A DNA stretch of 64,000 nucleotides from Diplocarpon mali. Lineage: Eukaryota > Ascomycota > Leotiomycetes > Helotiales > Drepanopezizaceae. Shown here in pieces: positions 36,184 through 47,529 of this stretch; the stretch's first letter is position 1; each line of letters opens with the position of its first letter. The notes under the pieces are model-generated. The model did not search any database, had not been told where the DNA came from, and was given only the letters and a program-made list of their open reading frames with translations. Location: contig JAENRP010000030.1 of NCBI GenBank assembly GCA_024741835.1, positions 62,001-126,000 on the forward strand, written 5' to 3'. A program made the position numbers and the translations under genes.

Positions 36184-39100
36184 GATGAGTCTATGGAAGA
36201 GGCTGTAGAATTCTAAAAGAAGAGAGATTATAGAATGTAGACGAAGAGAGAGATTATTTAAACAGCTGTCATTTTATCTTGATGGGCGGTCGGAACTCGA
36301 CGTGAGACGACGACCTCTCCTAGTACAGAGGTGCTGGGTCTCAGAAGACAAGGCGACGGCAAGCTCTTGTCCGTGCACTCAGCCTCGCGTTACCGAAGGG
36401 TCCCCCGTTTTTTAGGCACCTCTCGTCTTTTGAAACAACAAACAATACCCATGTCGATGCTGGCCTCTTCAAATTCGCTACATACAAACGCCCTTCGACG
36501 AGGACGAACTCTGCTGCCTTCACATATCTCTCAGCGGTGGACAGCTGTGTGACTTCATTCCAAGTCTGCGATCCAGCCTCTGAGTTCTTTCTTCCCCAAT
36601 CATGATATATTTCTGATAGAATCTAAAGGTGTAGATTCTGAGTTCTGTGGAGCTGCAGGAGTAATATACAAGGTACGATTACATAAGCCCAATCCTTGTA
36701 TATTCTAAAAATTTCACATACAATTCTACGCCTGATATTTCTTGAGCATGCTTTGCAGTCACATTGACAGCCCTGACGCATCCCCATGTCATATTTATCC
36801 ATGATCCATTCCTCTCAAGCAGGATCATGTGAACTGTATCTTCTAATTGAAGTAGTATACATGGCTAGATTACCAGTCAGCGCTATCCCAGTTCACATGC
36901 TCTGTTGGCTCCCTGCTTGAACTTTACTTCGCGAGCAGATGTGGTGTTCATAATAGCAACGTCATTCGCCTTGCCGGCCCAAGCATAGCTGGCGGCACAG
37001 TTGCCAGCAGTGGCTTGTCTACTTTCCAGTACATTCATTGTTGTCTGCTATTACTCTTATTACATTATGATCTCCTCAGTTTGCAATTTCTATTTTCCCA
37101 TCATTTTCTGGGTTGCGCCTGACAAAAGTCGGGCCCCCAAAGTTCTTACAGTGAGAAGATTAATCTCTTCATGTGTGCAGCCGTTCAACCATGCTGCTGC
37201 TTAAGCTTCCATTGGTCGTATTTACATATCGGAGGCTTTCATACAAGGGCTCAGTTCTTTCTTGGTATGCGTTGAAGTCGATTGTGACTGGCATCAACTC
37301 CCTTATCACTACGCCAATGGATTGAGTATTTTGAAGGATGAGGAAGTTATCAATAATCAGGCGGGAGTTGTTATAATGAGATATAGGGCAATTATCGGCG
37401 TTTTTGTGTGCGTCTCTTGCAAATTCACACAAGGCTTTGTTATCACTGGTGTCTCGAATGTTTCCAGCTTGTTTGAATCTAGAGATCACTATAACAAATA
37501 ACTAGTTAGATACATTGCAGTGCTGGGCATGATCTCATTTAACAGTACTAGCACTTTGGGACTGCTTTTTTGAATGAAAGTGCGCTAACAGATTTACTGT
37601 GTCCCCAAGTACTATGCAGTCCACTGAAGAATTTAGGTTAAAAGATGTTCATAAATAAAACGTCAGATTATCATCCTTGCTGGATGCTACTGGCATCATC
37701 CGATAAGGGGTAGTTTCCAGATATTTCTGTCTCTTTTGGCTTGGGAGCCTAGAGCTCATAATGAAAGTGCGAATTTCCACTTCTTGAAATCGTTAACACA
37801 AGCGTGGAAGCATGCGAGAGAGCTAATTGCGACTCTACTGCCAGCAAAGCGGCACAATTCATACACGAACGCTATCTCGATATTCGGAGAGGTACAGTGG
37901 CATATCATGATAATCTAGCCAAAATTCAAGGTGCAGCCATACCAGTACTTCTTAATTATTATTTCGGCAGTATATAACATGCATGTTTCTTTTCATCTAG
38001 CCTCCTTCCAGATAGTTCTGGGAGCAGCTGCGTGCTATAAATCTATTAAAAACCCTGTTACAATGGATTTGGTTGCCGATTTGGTTTTTCTTCCTCTAAT
38101 CGTGGAATTTACATGATAATATTCAATTTTACTCAAGTTTTTTGTATGAATAATGTGTGAAAAGAATTCTATCAAGCCTTCAACTTCTAGGATCTGAATT
38201 ATGCTTTAAAAGGTAAGTGTTTCTAGCATCATAGAGAAAGGTTTGGCACTGAATTGAATCAAACTGAGACATATCTTGCTAGTTTTTGCTGAAAATATGC
38301 GCCTCACTCAAACCTTTCTAAAGGAAGGAGAAATCAGCTTTGTATGGATATGAAGAAGTATCAGAGTTATTTTGGTATGCATTCATGTCTCCCAAAAAGT
38401 TGGCCTAGGCATCTTAGCGAGATTGGTACTGTTGGGATTGGATCTTGGACACTCGATCAGCGATATTTTCTATAGGGAGTTAAAATAGGAATCTGCAAAC
38501 ATGCTACTGTAATGGAGTATCTGGGTTTGAGATTTGACGTAGTGCTGGCCATAAGTAACGAAGAATTTCTCGTCGATTGGTGTTATGCTGTCTATCTTCT
38601 AGAGTATTCTTACACGTAAATCAAAACTACCTACCTGCGTATCTATCACCCAGAATATACAATCATCCGACCGCTACTGCTCTCCCCCATATATCTTTGC
38701 TCAAAAGGTACAAAACACATAGAATAGGCCTGGTATATATTTCAAGCTTGGAACTACCTCTCTAGCCTTCTATTTAGCTTGAACTCAAAGTTCTGCCATG
38801 AATCTGGCTACCGTTTTCACTCGTACTTGTTATTTAAGAATTAGGAGACTGAGAACATAGGAGCGCGTCTCATTCACCTTTGACCTTTTGAGCATGTGCT
38901 CACACGCAGGTTCCCTCTCAACCACTCTAAGCTATGACACATGAATTTTACTTGTCTTGTTTCGTTTGGTCGCTGTCCCGTGTACAAAGCCTTGAATACA
39001 AATCCTCACTTACCTCCGAATACGTTGAACAATGCGACCGACATAATAAGAATCAAAGATCAAGACAATTTCGTCCACTGTCTACGACATACCTGCAGTC

Positions 39101-40746
39101 ATGTCCTCCGCAGCCGCTGCTGCAACACTACGTCTTGCTCTTGCCCAAAGAAATGATACCGGCGAAAATATACAGAGAAAGATGACACCTGTTGAGTTGG
39201 AAGTTGCGCTTCTGTATGCTGCTGCTAAATTCTCCCCTAGCACATCCTGGTTCGATTTCATATGCTAAACCTGCCAAAATCCACGCATAAAAAGCCGATC
39301 CTAACCTCCTTTCCCAAACTTGATTCAAAGCAGAGTCACCGGGAGCTGACATTCCCAATAGAGAAACAACGCTTGAAGCAGCATGGAACCACCGTGTCGC
39401 ATCTCTCCCTCTCGCGAAAACGCGTCACGCTCGTATGCAATGCATGGAAGATGAGAGCATGTTTCCCTTTCCCCTTCCCTCTACCCACATGCTTCTCAGT
39501 CCTAACATCTAAGAAAAGGCTAACCATACCCCCAAGTTAAAATCGCACTCACTGCAAAGTATAGCGCCCGTTCCAATATGGCTAGAGACCTGTGTAACGG
39601 GCGACTTAGGCTGCTGGAGCATGGGATGGAATTGTGGGATTGGGAGGAGAGGAGAGGGCGTTGAAGTTGATGCCAAGGAGAGGGCTGGTCTGAATGCAGG
39701 TTCTGGGGATAGACTCTATGATCTAGATGATAGGTGGAACAAATGGTGGAGACGGCTGATTGTGGCCTGTCACCTTGATATTGACTTCTCGTTCTCAGAG
39801 CTTTTTTGCACTGAATTCTCCTTTTTGAGAGGAGTACGTATTGCATTTTCCAATAATCCTTTTTCTTTAACTCTAGGTATCAAACTAAGAGCTAGGCGGA
39901 ATTTCTATTCATACACCTACCTGCTTGTATTTGCTAATACCTGCAAAAGTTTTCCATCCTCGGAAAAAGTCACCCACTCGCTCTTTATGTCAATGTACTT
40001 ATCTCAAGAAAAATAACTAGAGTTTAATAGCACATTTTATTGAATTTAGAGTACCCCAGCTCCGTCCATTGACCCAAAGATTATTTCAAAGGCCCAGAAA
40101 AAGTCACGCGACCTAACCTCGCTTAATCCCAAATGTAAACAACCGTCCCCCCTCCATCCCCGTCCTCTATCACAGCTCCCTACTCATCCATCCCGGAATG
40201 TAAGTTAAATTTTTATTGGTGTTAAGTAAGAAAATAAGAGGACTTTGTATATGCATATCGTGAGCTCGCCAAGAAAAGACGAAATGGTTAACATATAAGC
40301 CGTACAGAGTAGAAGCTTTGCCTTCAAGACACGGTTTGTCCTTCTGCAGAAAGAGATGGTGTGGTATTTTTGAGGGTTATTCCTTAGAAAAAATCAAAAG
40401 TGGCTTTCTATGGTAAGGGAGTGGGTCATTCAGTAAGCGAGGGTTTGGTGGCTTGTGGAAGCTGCCGTGAAGACGAGAAGGAAGATCACCTCATAATGGG
40501 TTATCAAGGGGGTTGTTCCAGAGATGTTTTCAGGTTTGAAACAATAGAAGTTGTTTTGCGAAGTTGAGAGCGAGTGGCTTTGGAGGGGGGGCGATTAAGC
40601 TGTACAGCTTAACACTGCATTTTTGAAGTTCTTGTTGTGGGAGTGTGAAAAGTGTACATGTCCAGTCACAGTCTAAATATTCTACAAACTCATACATGAG
40701 TCCCTGAACTAAATGTTTAGAAAGGCCAACAGTTTCCAAGTGCATA
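36184..40746. other. Gene-poor, AT-rich region, 4.6 kb
   Basis: No recognisable gene. The composition falls again between about 36.6 and 40.5 kb, with frequent stops in all frames. Two short candidates are listed separately (39101-39268 here and 36883-37172 under findings). A 106-codon minus-strand frame at 37169-37489 shows no motif. The left 300 bp are the promoter of the SDR gene. Decayed mobile DNA is plausible but no ends were found. Confidence 0.55.
39101..39268 (+). CDS. Possible 55-residue small protein or exon fragment
   Basis: Starting at ATG 39101, the frame encodes 55 residues with normal amino-acid balance (an Ala-rich start, then RLALAQRNDTGENIQRKM and TPVELEVALLYAAAKF), unlike the noisy frames around it. 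The codon pattern looks coding, and CTGCAG directly before the ATG could be a splice acceptor, so this may be one exon of a degraded or spliced gene. No family was recognised. Confidence 0.25.
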   Translation: MSSAAAAATLRLALAQRNDTGENIQRKMTPVELEVALLYAAAKFSPSTSWFDFIC

Positions 40747-42772
40747 TCATACCTCAGCACCCAAACTTCCATCCACAAATTCCCACACCACTACATCCCC
40801 TACGCGTCGCCAATCATCATGCCACTGGCTATTCCCCGTCCTCCACCGTTCCTTAACCTTGAACCCCTTCATCTCGCTCTCATACCACGTTCTCAAATCT
40901 CCCTCAATGCCCGCGAACCCTACCACATACCGCGGCCACGGCCTCTCTCTCGTCCCAACCTCCTCCCGCAAGAATTTCTGCGTGTCATCGTAGAAGCGGT
41001 CCGCTTCGTCACGGTAAGCTTTACGCTCGGCGGTGTGGGCCGCGAGATGTAGAGGTGGTGAGCAGGTTAGAGCCCAGGCGTGGAGGTTGGGATGAATGAG
41101 CTGCGAGCGCCAGGGTGTACTGTGACATGGCATTAGGAATGCGACAAATGTTTCGGTGGGGTCGAAGGAGTTTTTCGGGAGGGGAAGCCCGCGCGCATCG
41201 AGGGCAAGTATTTCGTATTCGCTTCGCAGAAATTTGAGAACAGACAAGACGCCGCATTGGTGTACCTGGGTTGTGTAGCCTGCGATTAGAATGTTTAAAA
41301 TAAGGATGATGGCGAGAAGGGGGTTGTGACGTGCTAGTGGAGGGTTGCTGAGTGTAGAGCTGGAGGTTGCTGGAGCAGCTCGGAAGAATGCGGAGATCGT
41401 GGGTGCCGTGAGTATATGGAAGAGTGGGAGAAGGGGATATATGAAGCGGACTTCTTTGTGAGAGATCAACGACAGTGAGCCTAGCGTAAGGAGTATCGTC
41501 GTTGTAAAGAGAAATCGGATATCAGACGATGACTGCGAACTTGTTTGATACAACGCTACCAGAGTAAATGGCAGGTAAGTGGTGAGCAGCAGAGGCAGTC
41601 CTTGTGACAAGTAGTAGTGCCAATCATTGCGGCCGTAGAAGACGGCGAGGTTTTGGCTGATATTGAAATGTAGGAATTGATATGGCGGGAATGTCCACTC
41701 GCCATAGTAGAGATAATCCGATATAAAAGAGATGAGAAGAATGGTGGAACCGCAGACGACGATCTCACGGAAGAGGACGAGGTAATCTGAAAGTGGCGCT
41801 CGCTTACTCAGGAGGCCGCTCAAGGTGGGCATGAAGATGCTGAACCAGATGAGTGCGTTGGTTGGGCGGAGAATGCAGGCTGCACCCGCAAGAAGGAGGG
41901 ATATGCGTAGACTATTTCGTGTTAGAAGCAATTTTTGGATTCCCTTGGATTCTTACTGTTTGAGAGATCTAGAAGTATTGAACAGCCCCGTTCGTGTCTT
42001 AGCAGGCGCAGCTTGAGCGGTGATTTGCTGAGACACATCACTCCCTTCACCAAGGACAGTTGATGTTGAGAGTTCCCAAGGCCAGAAATACAGTGCCATG
42101 ATTGTCATAGTCGTCTCGAGACAGTTAGAGAATGTCCTTGTAGAACAGAACCATTGCCACGGGCTGAACATTGTCATCCAAAGCTAACTGGAGTCACTAA
42201 CTATATCCTCAAGGGGAAAGACGACAAGCTTACTGCAGCCTTTGAAACTTTACTCCCAGTCCCATAAATCCTCTCTGCCAATTGCCAAGTATAATAATCT
42301 CCAACAGCAGCAAAGTAAGCCTGCAGCAGATTCGGCAGGACGACTAAGAGCATGGCCCGGAACTGAGGAAAGAAGCCCAGGAAGATCATTGCCTTATCTG
42401 CTGCAAAGTACACACCAGCAAACAGAGCTGGATGTAGCGAAGACCTTAATTGGCGATGCCATTCCTGAAAATATTCAGTGACTAGGAGAGAGAGAATGGA
42501 AGAGGAGTGTTACATACCCACGTGATCCAGGCACCACTCTGTGGACCAAATGCCATCTGCCATGCTGGCTCGAGGGATTGGAAATACTCGTCTGGCTGAA
42601 AGAAAGTTCGGACTAGAAGAGCGTTGATACAGCGGAAGGTCAGGAGCATTAGCCAAATGTCTTTGGCAGCCTGTTCGGTGACCAGCGGGTGGAGGCCATA
42701 GTCTTTCGGGGGGAGTTTCTCAGGTTCTGATTCTGACGCTTTTTTCAAAGATGTTTTGATATCTGAAGTCAT
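40747..42772 (-). CDS. GPI10: GPI mannosyltransferase 3 (GPI10/PIG-B), GT22 family
   Basis: Complement of 40747-41911, 41957-42183, 42234-42464 and 42518-42772, with introns of 45, 50 and 53 bp, 625 residues (yeast Gpi10 has 616). The enzyme adds the third, alpha-1,2-linked mannose to the GPI anchor precursor in the ER lumen using dolichol-phosphate mannose. Family evidence: the lumenal [19 protein letters not shown] loop with Asp61-Glu62, the HKEVRF motif (389-394), many hydrophobic helices, and conserved blocks [19 protein letters not shown] and [20 protein letters not shown] that separate GPI10 from ALG9, ALG12 and SMP3. The start shares a 743-bp divergent region with ornithine aminotransferase. 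Confidence 0.95.
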
Positions 42773-43515
42773 GGTTTCCTCAGATCCATTGGTATAAATT
42801 TTGGAAAATGAGAGAGTTTGTTATGAAAACAATGAAAACCTTTCTTCGAAGTTGAATCCTGCCGCTATGGAGCTTTAGAAAGTAGATCCTGTGCGGAGAC
42901 CGACTCGCAACGCGCATCTCATTGGACCTCCCTCTTCCGCTGGCCTGACTCAGCACGAAGGCTGGCGGATTTACGTATTTCCGCGCCGAGATGTCCACTT
43001 CCCAGCTAGAGCCAGAGCCAGAGCCAGAACCAAAAGGTCAAACTCCGCCACCAATCGCGGCGCCCCTCAATCAATTACAATTCTCGCTCTTCCAGGCGCA
43101 TGTGATGGGCTGCATACCGCTGCTTTGTGCAGATCCCAGGCTGAATAACAGCCACCGACTCCCCGCTATCTGGCAGCCACATCTCCCCTAAGCGCAGGAT
43201 CACACGAAGCCTCCTGGGCAACTGCTCCAAGTTTGTTCTCTAAAGGCAGGTTAGGACGCACTTTCAACATCAGACTTTTCTGTTAGTCAATGGTAGGTCA
43301 GGCGCCGAGAGAGCAAGCAGAACTGCGCAAGGACTTGCACTTAGAGGTCTAGTATCTGTTTCAAGCCTTGCTTCCACTTTTTCCTATAGAATGGTTTCGT
43401 CCCCGCACCACCCCTCTGCTTCCTCACGCTTCATGCACCAAGAAAAAGACTCCAAGAACAAACCTCGTCCAGACACATATTACTGAACATACAGAGTTCC
43501 TACCCCTCAGCAATC
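42773..43515. promoter_or_regulatory. Divergent promoter of GPI10 and ornithine aminotransferase
   Basis: 743 bp between outward-facing start codons. It contains a perfect hexamer series (agagcc/agagcc) around 43010-43030 within a short open frame that encodes Glu-Pro repeats. This is probably a microsatellite in a 5' leader, not a gene. Confidence 0.5.
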
Positions 43516-45098
43516 ATGGCACCCCACGCAGACGCTCCCCCTAACGCCAATGAGAGTGCTCTCAAGCCTACTGCCTCGACTTTCCAGCCGATTGCGGTCC
43601 TCTCAGAGTCCAAATACCACTCCGCGTCTAGCTCAGATGCAATTGAGGCCGAGCACAAATATGCGGCACACAACTACCACCCGCTCCCCATAGTATTTGC
43701 CCGCGCCGAGGGCTGTAACGTCTGGGATCCGGAGGGCAAGCAGTACATCGACTTCCTCTCCGCGTACAGCGCGGTCAACCAAGGACATTGCCATCCGGAA
43801 TTGGTAAAGGCGCTCTGTGAGCAGGCTCAACGGCTTACGCTGTCCTCGCGAGCATTCCATAACGATGTCTTCCCAAAGTGGGCGGAGAAGGTTAAAGACG
43901 TGTTTGGCTACGATATGGTGCTGCCTATGAACACTGGTGCCGAAGCTGTCGAGACTGCCATCAAGGTTGCGAGGAAGTGGGCATACAAAGTGAAGGGCGT
44001 TCCTCAAGGAAAGGCTTTGATTTTTGCTGCTGCAGAGAACTTTCACGGCCGGACGGTATGATCTCGTACCTAAAAGACAAGGAATTTTTGCTGATTGAAA
44101 ATAGATGACAGCAATTTCCATGTCTACCGACCCGGAGTCTAAGGATAATTATGGTCCATACGTGCCAGCAGTTGGCGCTGTCTGCCCATCCACCAAAAAG
44201 GCAATAGAATTCGGCTCAGTGTCCGCCCTCGCAGAAGCTTTCGAAGCTCACGGCAAAGAAACAGCCGCCTTCATCGTCGAGCCCATTCAAGGCGAAGCCG
44301 GCGTTGTGGTTCCCGCCGACGACTACCTCACCCAAATACAGGCTCTGTGCAAGAAACACAAGGTCCTTTTGATCTGCGACGAAATCCAGACGGGTATCGG
44401 CCGCACAGGCCGCATGCTGTGTTCCCAATGGGCCGGCATCAAGCCCGATATGGTCACACTTGGCAAGGCCATATCGGGAGGTATGTATCCCGTATCCTGC
44501 GTGCTGGGCTCCAAGGAAGTCATGCTCGTCGTTGAGCCTGGCACTCACGGCTCGACGTATGGAGGCAATCCGTTAGGTTGCGCCGTGTCGATTCGAGCGC
44601 TAGAGATCATGGAGGAACAGGACTTGACAGCACGGGCGGAGGCTTTGGGAAAAATCCTTAGACAAGGATTAGAAGACTTCAAGACCCCGATGATCAAGAC
44701 TGTCAGGGGCAAGGGGCTGTTAAACGCGATTGTCATTGATGAGGACAAGACTGGGGGTCACTCGGCGTGGGATTTGTGCATGTTGATGAAGAGTAAGGGC
44801 TTATTGGTAAGTTTCTGCCCCTCTCTGTTCAATTCCTTATAGCCATACTGCTGCTCTCGTTGGACTAGACAAGAGATGAGGTCAGAAAGTAGATGATATT
44901 CACAATCATTAGGCGAAACCAACTCACGAAAACATCATCCGCTTCGCGCCGCCGCTAGTAATCACGGAAGATCAAATCAGGCAATCTCTCCAGATCATCG
45001 GCGAAGCCATCACTGAGCTGCCAAACTTGAAGGGGGCAAAGGAGGATGAGGTCATCCCGAATAGCGAGAAGGGCGTCCATATTGGATTGGATATCTGA
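43516..45098 (+). CDS. car2: Ornithine aminotransferase
   Basis: Join 43516-44055, 44105-44806 and 44913-45098, with introns of 49 and 106 bp, 475 residues. It moves the delta-amino group of ornithine to 2-oxoglutarate, giving glutamate semialdehyde, the step after arginase in arginine catabolism and a route to proline. The fold-type I aminotransferase hallmarks are intact: Asp272 that holds the PLP ring nitrogen ([15 protein letters not shown]), Lys301 that forms the Schiff base (LGKAISGG), plus [19 protein letters not shown] and [13 protein letters not shown]. There is no mitochondrial presequence, consistent with the cytosolic fungal enzyme. The second intron is longer than its neighbours. 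Regulation by nitrogen source is expected from the family but no binding site was pinned down. Confidence 0.97.
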
Positions 45099-45598
45099 AA
45101 ACCCGCATGGAAGGATTGGCAAAGAATCATTTCTTGTCTTCTGTCTGTGGTGTCCTATCAAAAGTGGACTGTTTACCCCGTGTATGAATGACTAGTGAAT
45201 GGGAATGGGAATGGGAACGGCCCAGTAGTTTCTGGTCATGGGCTTGTGGCATGGTTTTGCTTCTGTAGACCGTAGATCTAGATTGTGATCATCCGCGGAT
45301 CCGGCTTTGCATTGTTTCCTCTTCCCTTGGATCGCCACTCCGCTGATTTTCAGCAGCCGAATGAGCAATATGGCCTTTATGCCATTCTCTGGTCTCGAGA
45401 CCGAACGGCAATCGCGGAAGTGAATGTAATGAAAGGAGGCAGATGACTTATCCACGTGACAGCGGCATGAAGCGGGATTAAATTGATGAATCGGAGCTGG
45501 GATTTATACGATCTGTGACCCGGTGCCTGATTTTCGTACGTCATCAATGATATTGGAAGCCGGAGGTCTTGGGTTCCTGGAGGTGAGGGGGTTGGGTT

Positions 45599-45647
45599 GC
45601 GATTTGCGATTTGCACGTTGCACGTTGCAAGTTGCAAATTGCAAGTT
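45599..45647. repeat. Heptanucleotide minisatellite, seven diverged units
   Basis: Seven consecutive 7-bp units that each start with GC and end in TT: gcgattt twice, gcacgtt twice, then gcaagtt, gcaaatt, gcaagtt. Adjacent units are identical or nearly so, which suggests stepwise duplication and drift. Confidence 0.85.
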
Positions 45648-47289
45648 ACAATTCGAAATTCGATAGACGTTCTTGTGTGATAACGAGGCGCTTGGTATGT
45701 ACATAGCAGGGGTCAGTATCATTGTACTGCTTATAGTTCATGAGAATTAGGGGGTATTTAACGGGAAAGCTTGGAGAAGGCTTCGGGGGAGAGAGAAATG
45801 GGTAGAGCACATAGTAAAAGAAAAGAGGAAAAGAAGAAACAAGATGCCATGTAGGATCGAGCTCAAGCTCGCCGTTCCTACCTTGATGACTCTTGAACCC
45901 GGCTCCACTTCATATACTAATACAGTACCTCGCTTTGGCCCCCATCGTTCTGTGCTGTGGTAGGTCGTAGGTAGACGCATGCAATGCAACGAATGCAGTG
46001 AATGCGATGCGATGCGCCTCCACCTTCTCCGGCTGCTGCCACGTACAAGACTATCTCACGTACAGTACTGTCTGGATATAGGGTACGTTACAATGTTTAC
46101 ATCATATGCTATCTACGGAGACACAGACACAGACTCATCGTACCTTGGCCGGTTGAGCACTGGCAATGCACTGCATCCCCGCCAGGCCGAGTTGCAGAGT
46201 CAGATGAAGAAGAAGGTTGTCAGTGCCGAGGATTCGTACACATGGCCGACCTAGCTCTAGGGCGTGGAGAGGGAGGGAAGTTTGAGTGATTTGGAGCAGT
46301 TATTGTCTCTTCGAAGGCGTGCTTAAGCTCGAGATTGGACTTTGCAAGCACGCGGTTCTCGTGGTGGGAACTGACGGGGGAGTTCGAAAAGGGGGAGGGG
46401 TGTGTTTAGAAAGAAGGGTCCGCGTGCGATGCGGGCTTGCAGATTGCACGGTACCTACGAGTACGACGGATCAGATCGATCGAGTGACCAGGCGATCTCG
46501 AGAAGCTGCAGTCTTGCTCATCCGGAAGTCCGCGACTGTTTCGTTTCCTGCCCTGGTTCGGAACTGCAGCAGGACCCGGGATGCTGAGGTAGGTATGTAA
46601 GTATGTAGTAAGTGTCGGTCTGTATATATGTACAGGTATTGCACCGCTGCCTTTCTCCTTGTTCATGTCCAGGAGCCAGCGATAATGAAAATGATACCAG
46701 CTTTATCGCCGCGCTAGCCGCTTTTGGCACTAGCCCCTGGCTGATAAGAGGAGACGGCGGCACTGGAGCTAGCGCCACGCCCCGAACGCGGTTGCGGGTG
46801 AGATGACTCGTGATATCTGGGTGTGAGTCGACCTGGACTGGCAACTCACCGTCCCAAATCTATCCCCTACCTGACCTACAACCCTCATCTCTCATCTCTC
46901 GCTCTCCTTCTCCGAATCATCCTCACGTCGTGTGTCTCTGAATGCCCTCATCTCATCGCACCAACTTCGTCTCGTTCACCCCGCCGACTCGCAGCACGCT
47001 CCCAGCCTTCACCGCGCTGCTACGAGATCGAGTCACTAAATTGCTACTCGACATCATCCGCTATCGCCATTCGTTACCTGCTCCGTCGACCCCCCGTCTA
47101 TCCAACCCTAACTGCAGCCTCGCCCTACCTGCTGCTGCACTACACACTGCACTGCAGCTTCGAGACAACCTGAGCTGCTTCCCTGGAGCCCTGCCTGCCA
47201 GCCACGAATCCGGGCTTTCTCTCTCAACGCATCATCAAATCCAGCAAACAGATCCCTCCTCCCCCAGCTCGAGAGGTTGCCTGCCACTC

Positions 47290-47325
47290 GACCTGGACCT
47301 CGACCTAGACCTCGACCTCGACCCG
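47290..47325. repeat. Hexanucleotide repeat upstream of ATG1
   Basis: Six units of the form GACCTN (gacctg, gacctc, gaccta, gacctc, gacctc, gacccg). In one frame it would read as alternating Asp-Leu. It lies about 205 bp before the ATG1 start codon, probably in the 5' leader. Confidence 0.8.
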
Positions 47326-47529
47326 AAGCTTCTTCTCGCTTCAGCTGCCTACCAGACCCCGAGATCCTCCCAACATCACACCACCGCTCTCGCGAGTCAT
47401 CCTCGAAGCCTCCAGACCTCCCTATTGTGTACATGCAGAACGAAATTACCTCGAATCTCTATCCGCAGCTCAGCTGGTAGCCCAGAGAGGTGAGAGGTAG
47501 CAGGAGGTGCCCAGCCAGAACAAGCAGTC

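Larger units (their letters stand above)
45099..47529. other. Intergenic region and ATG1 upstream region, 2.4 kb
   Basis: Between the stop codon of ornithine aminotransferase and the ATG of ATG1. It holds a heptamer array (45599-45647) and a hexamer array (47290-47325). The last 700 bp are C/T-rich, with several open frames up to 183 codons (for example 46942-47493) that precede and overlap the expected ATG1 5' leader but contain only low-complexity sequence. They may be upstream ORFs of the ATG1 mRNA; none is annotated as a gene. Confidence 0.6.

Noticed and set aside
46942..47493. 183-codon frame before ATG1
   Set aside because: Low-complexity, includes the Asp-Leu hexamer repeat and ends just before the ATG1 start; better explained as leader sequence.
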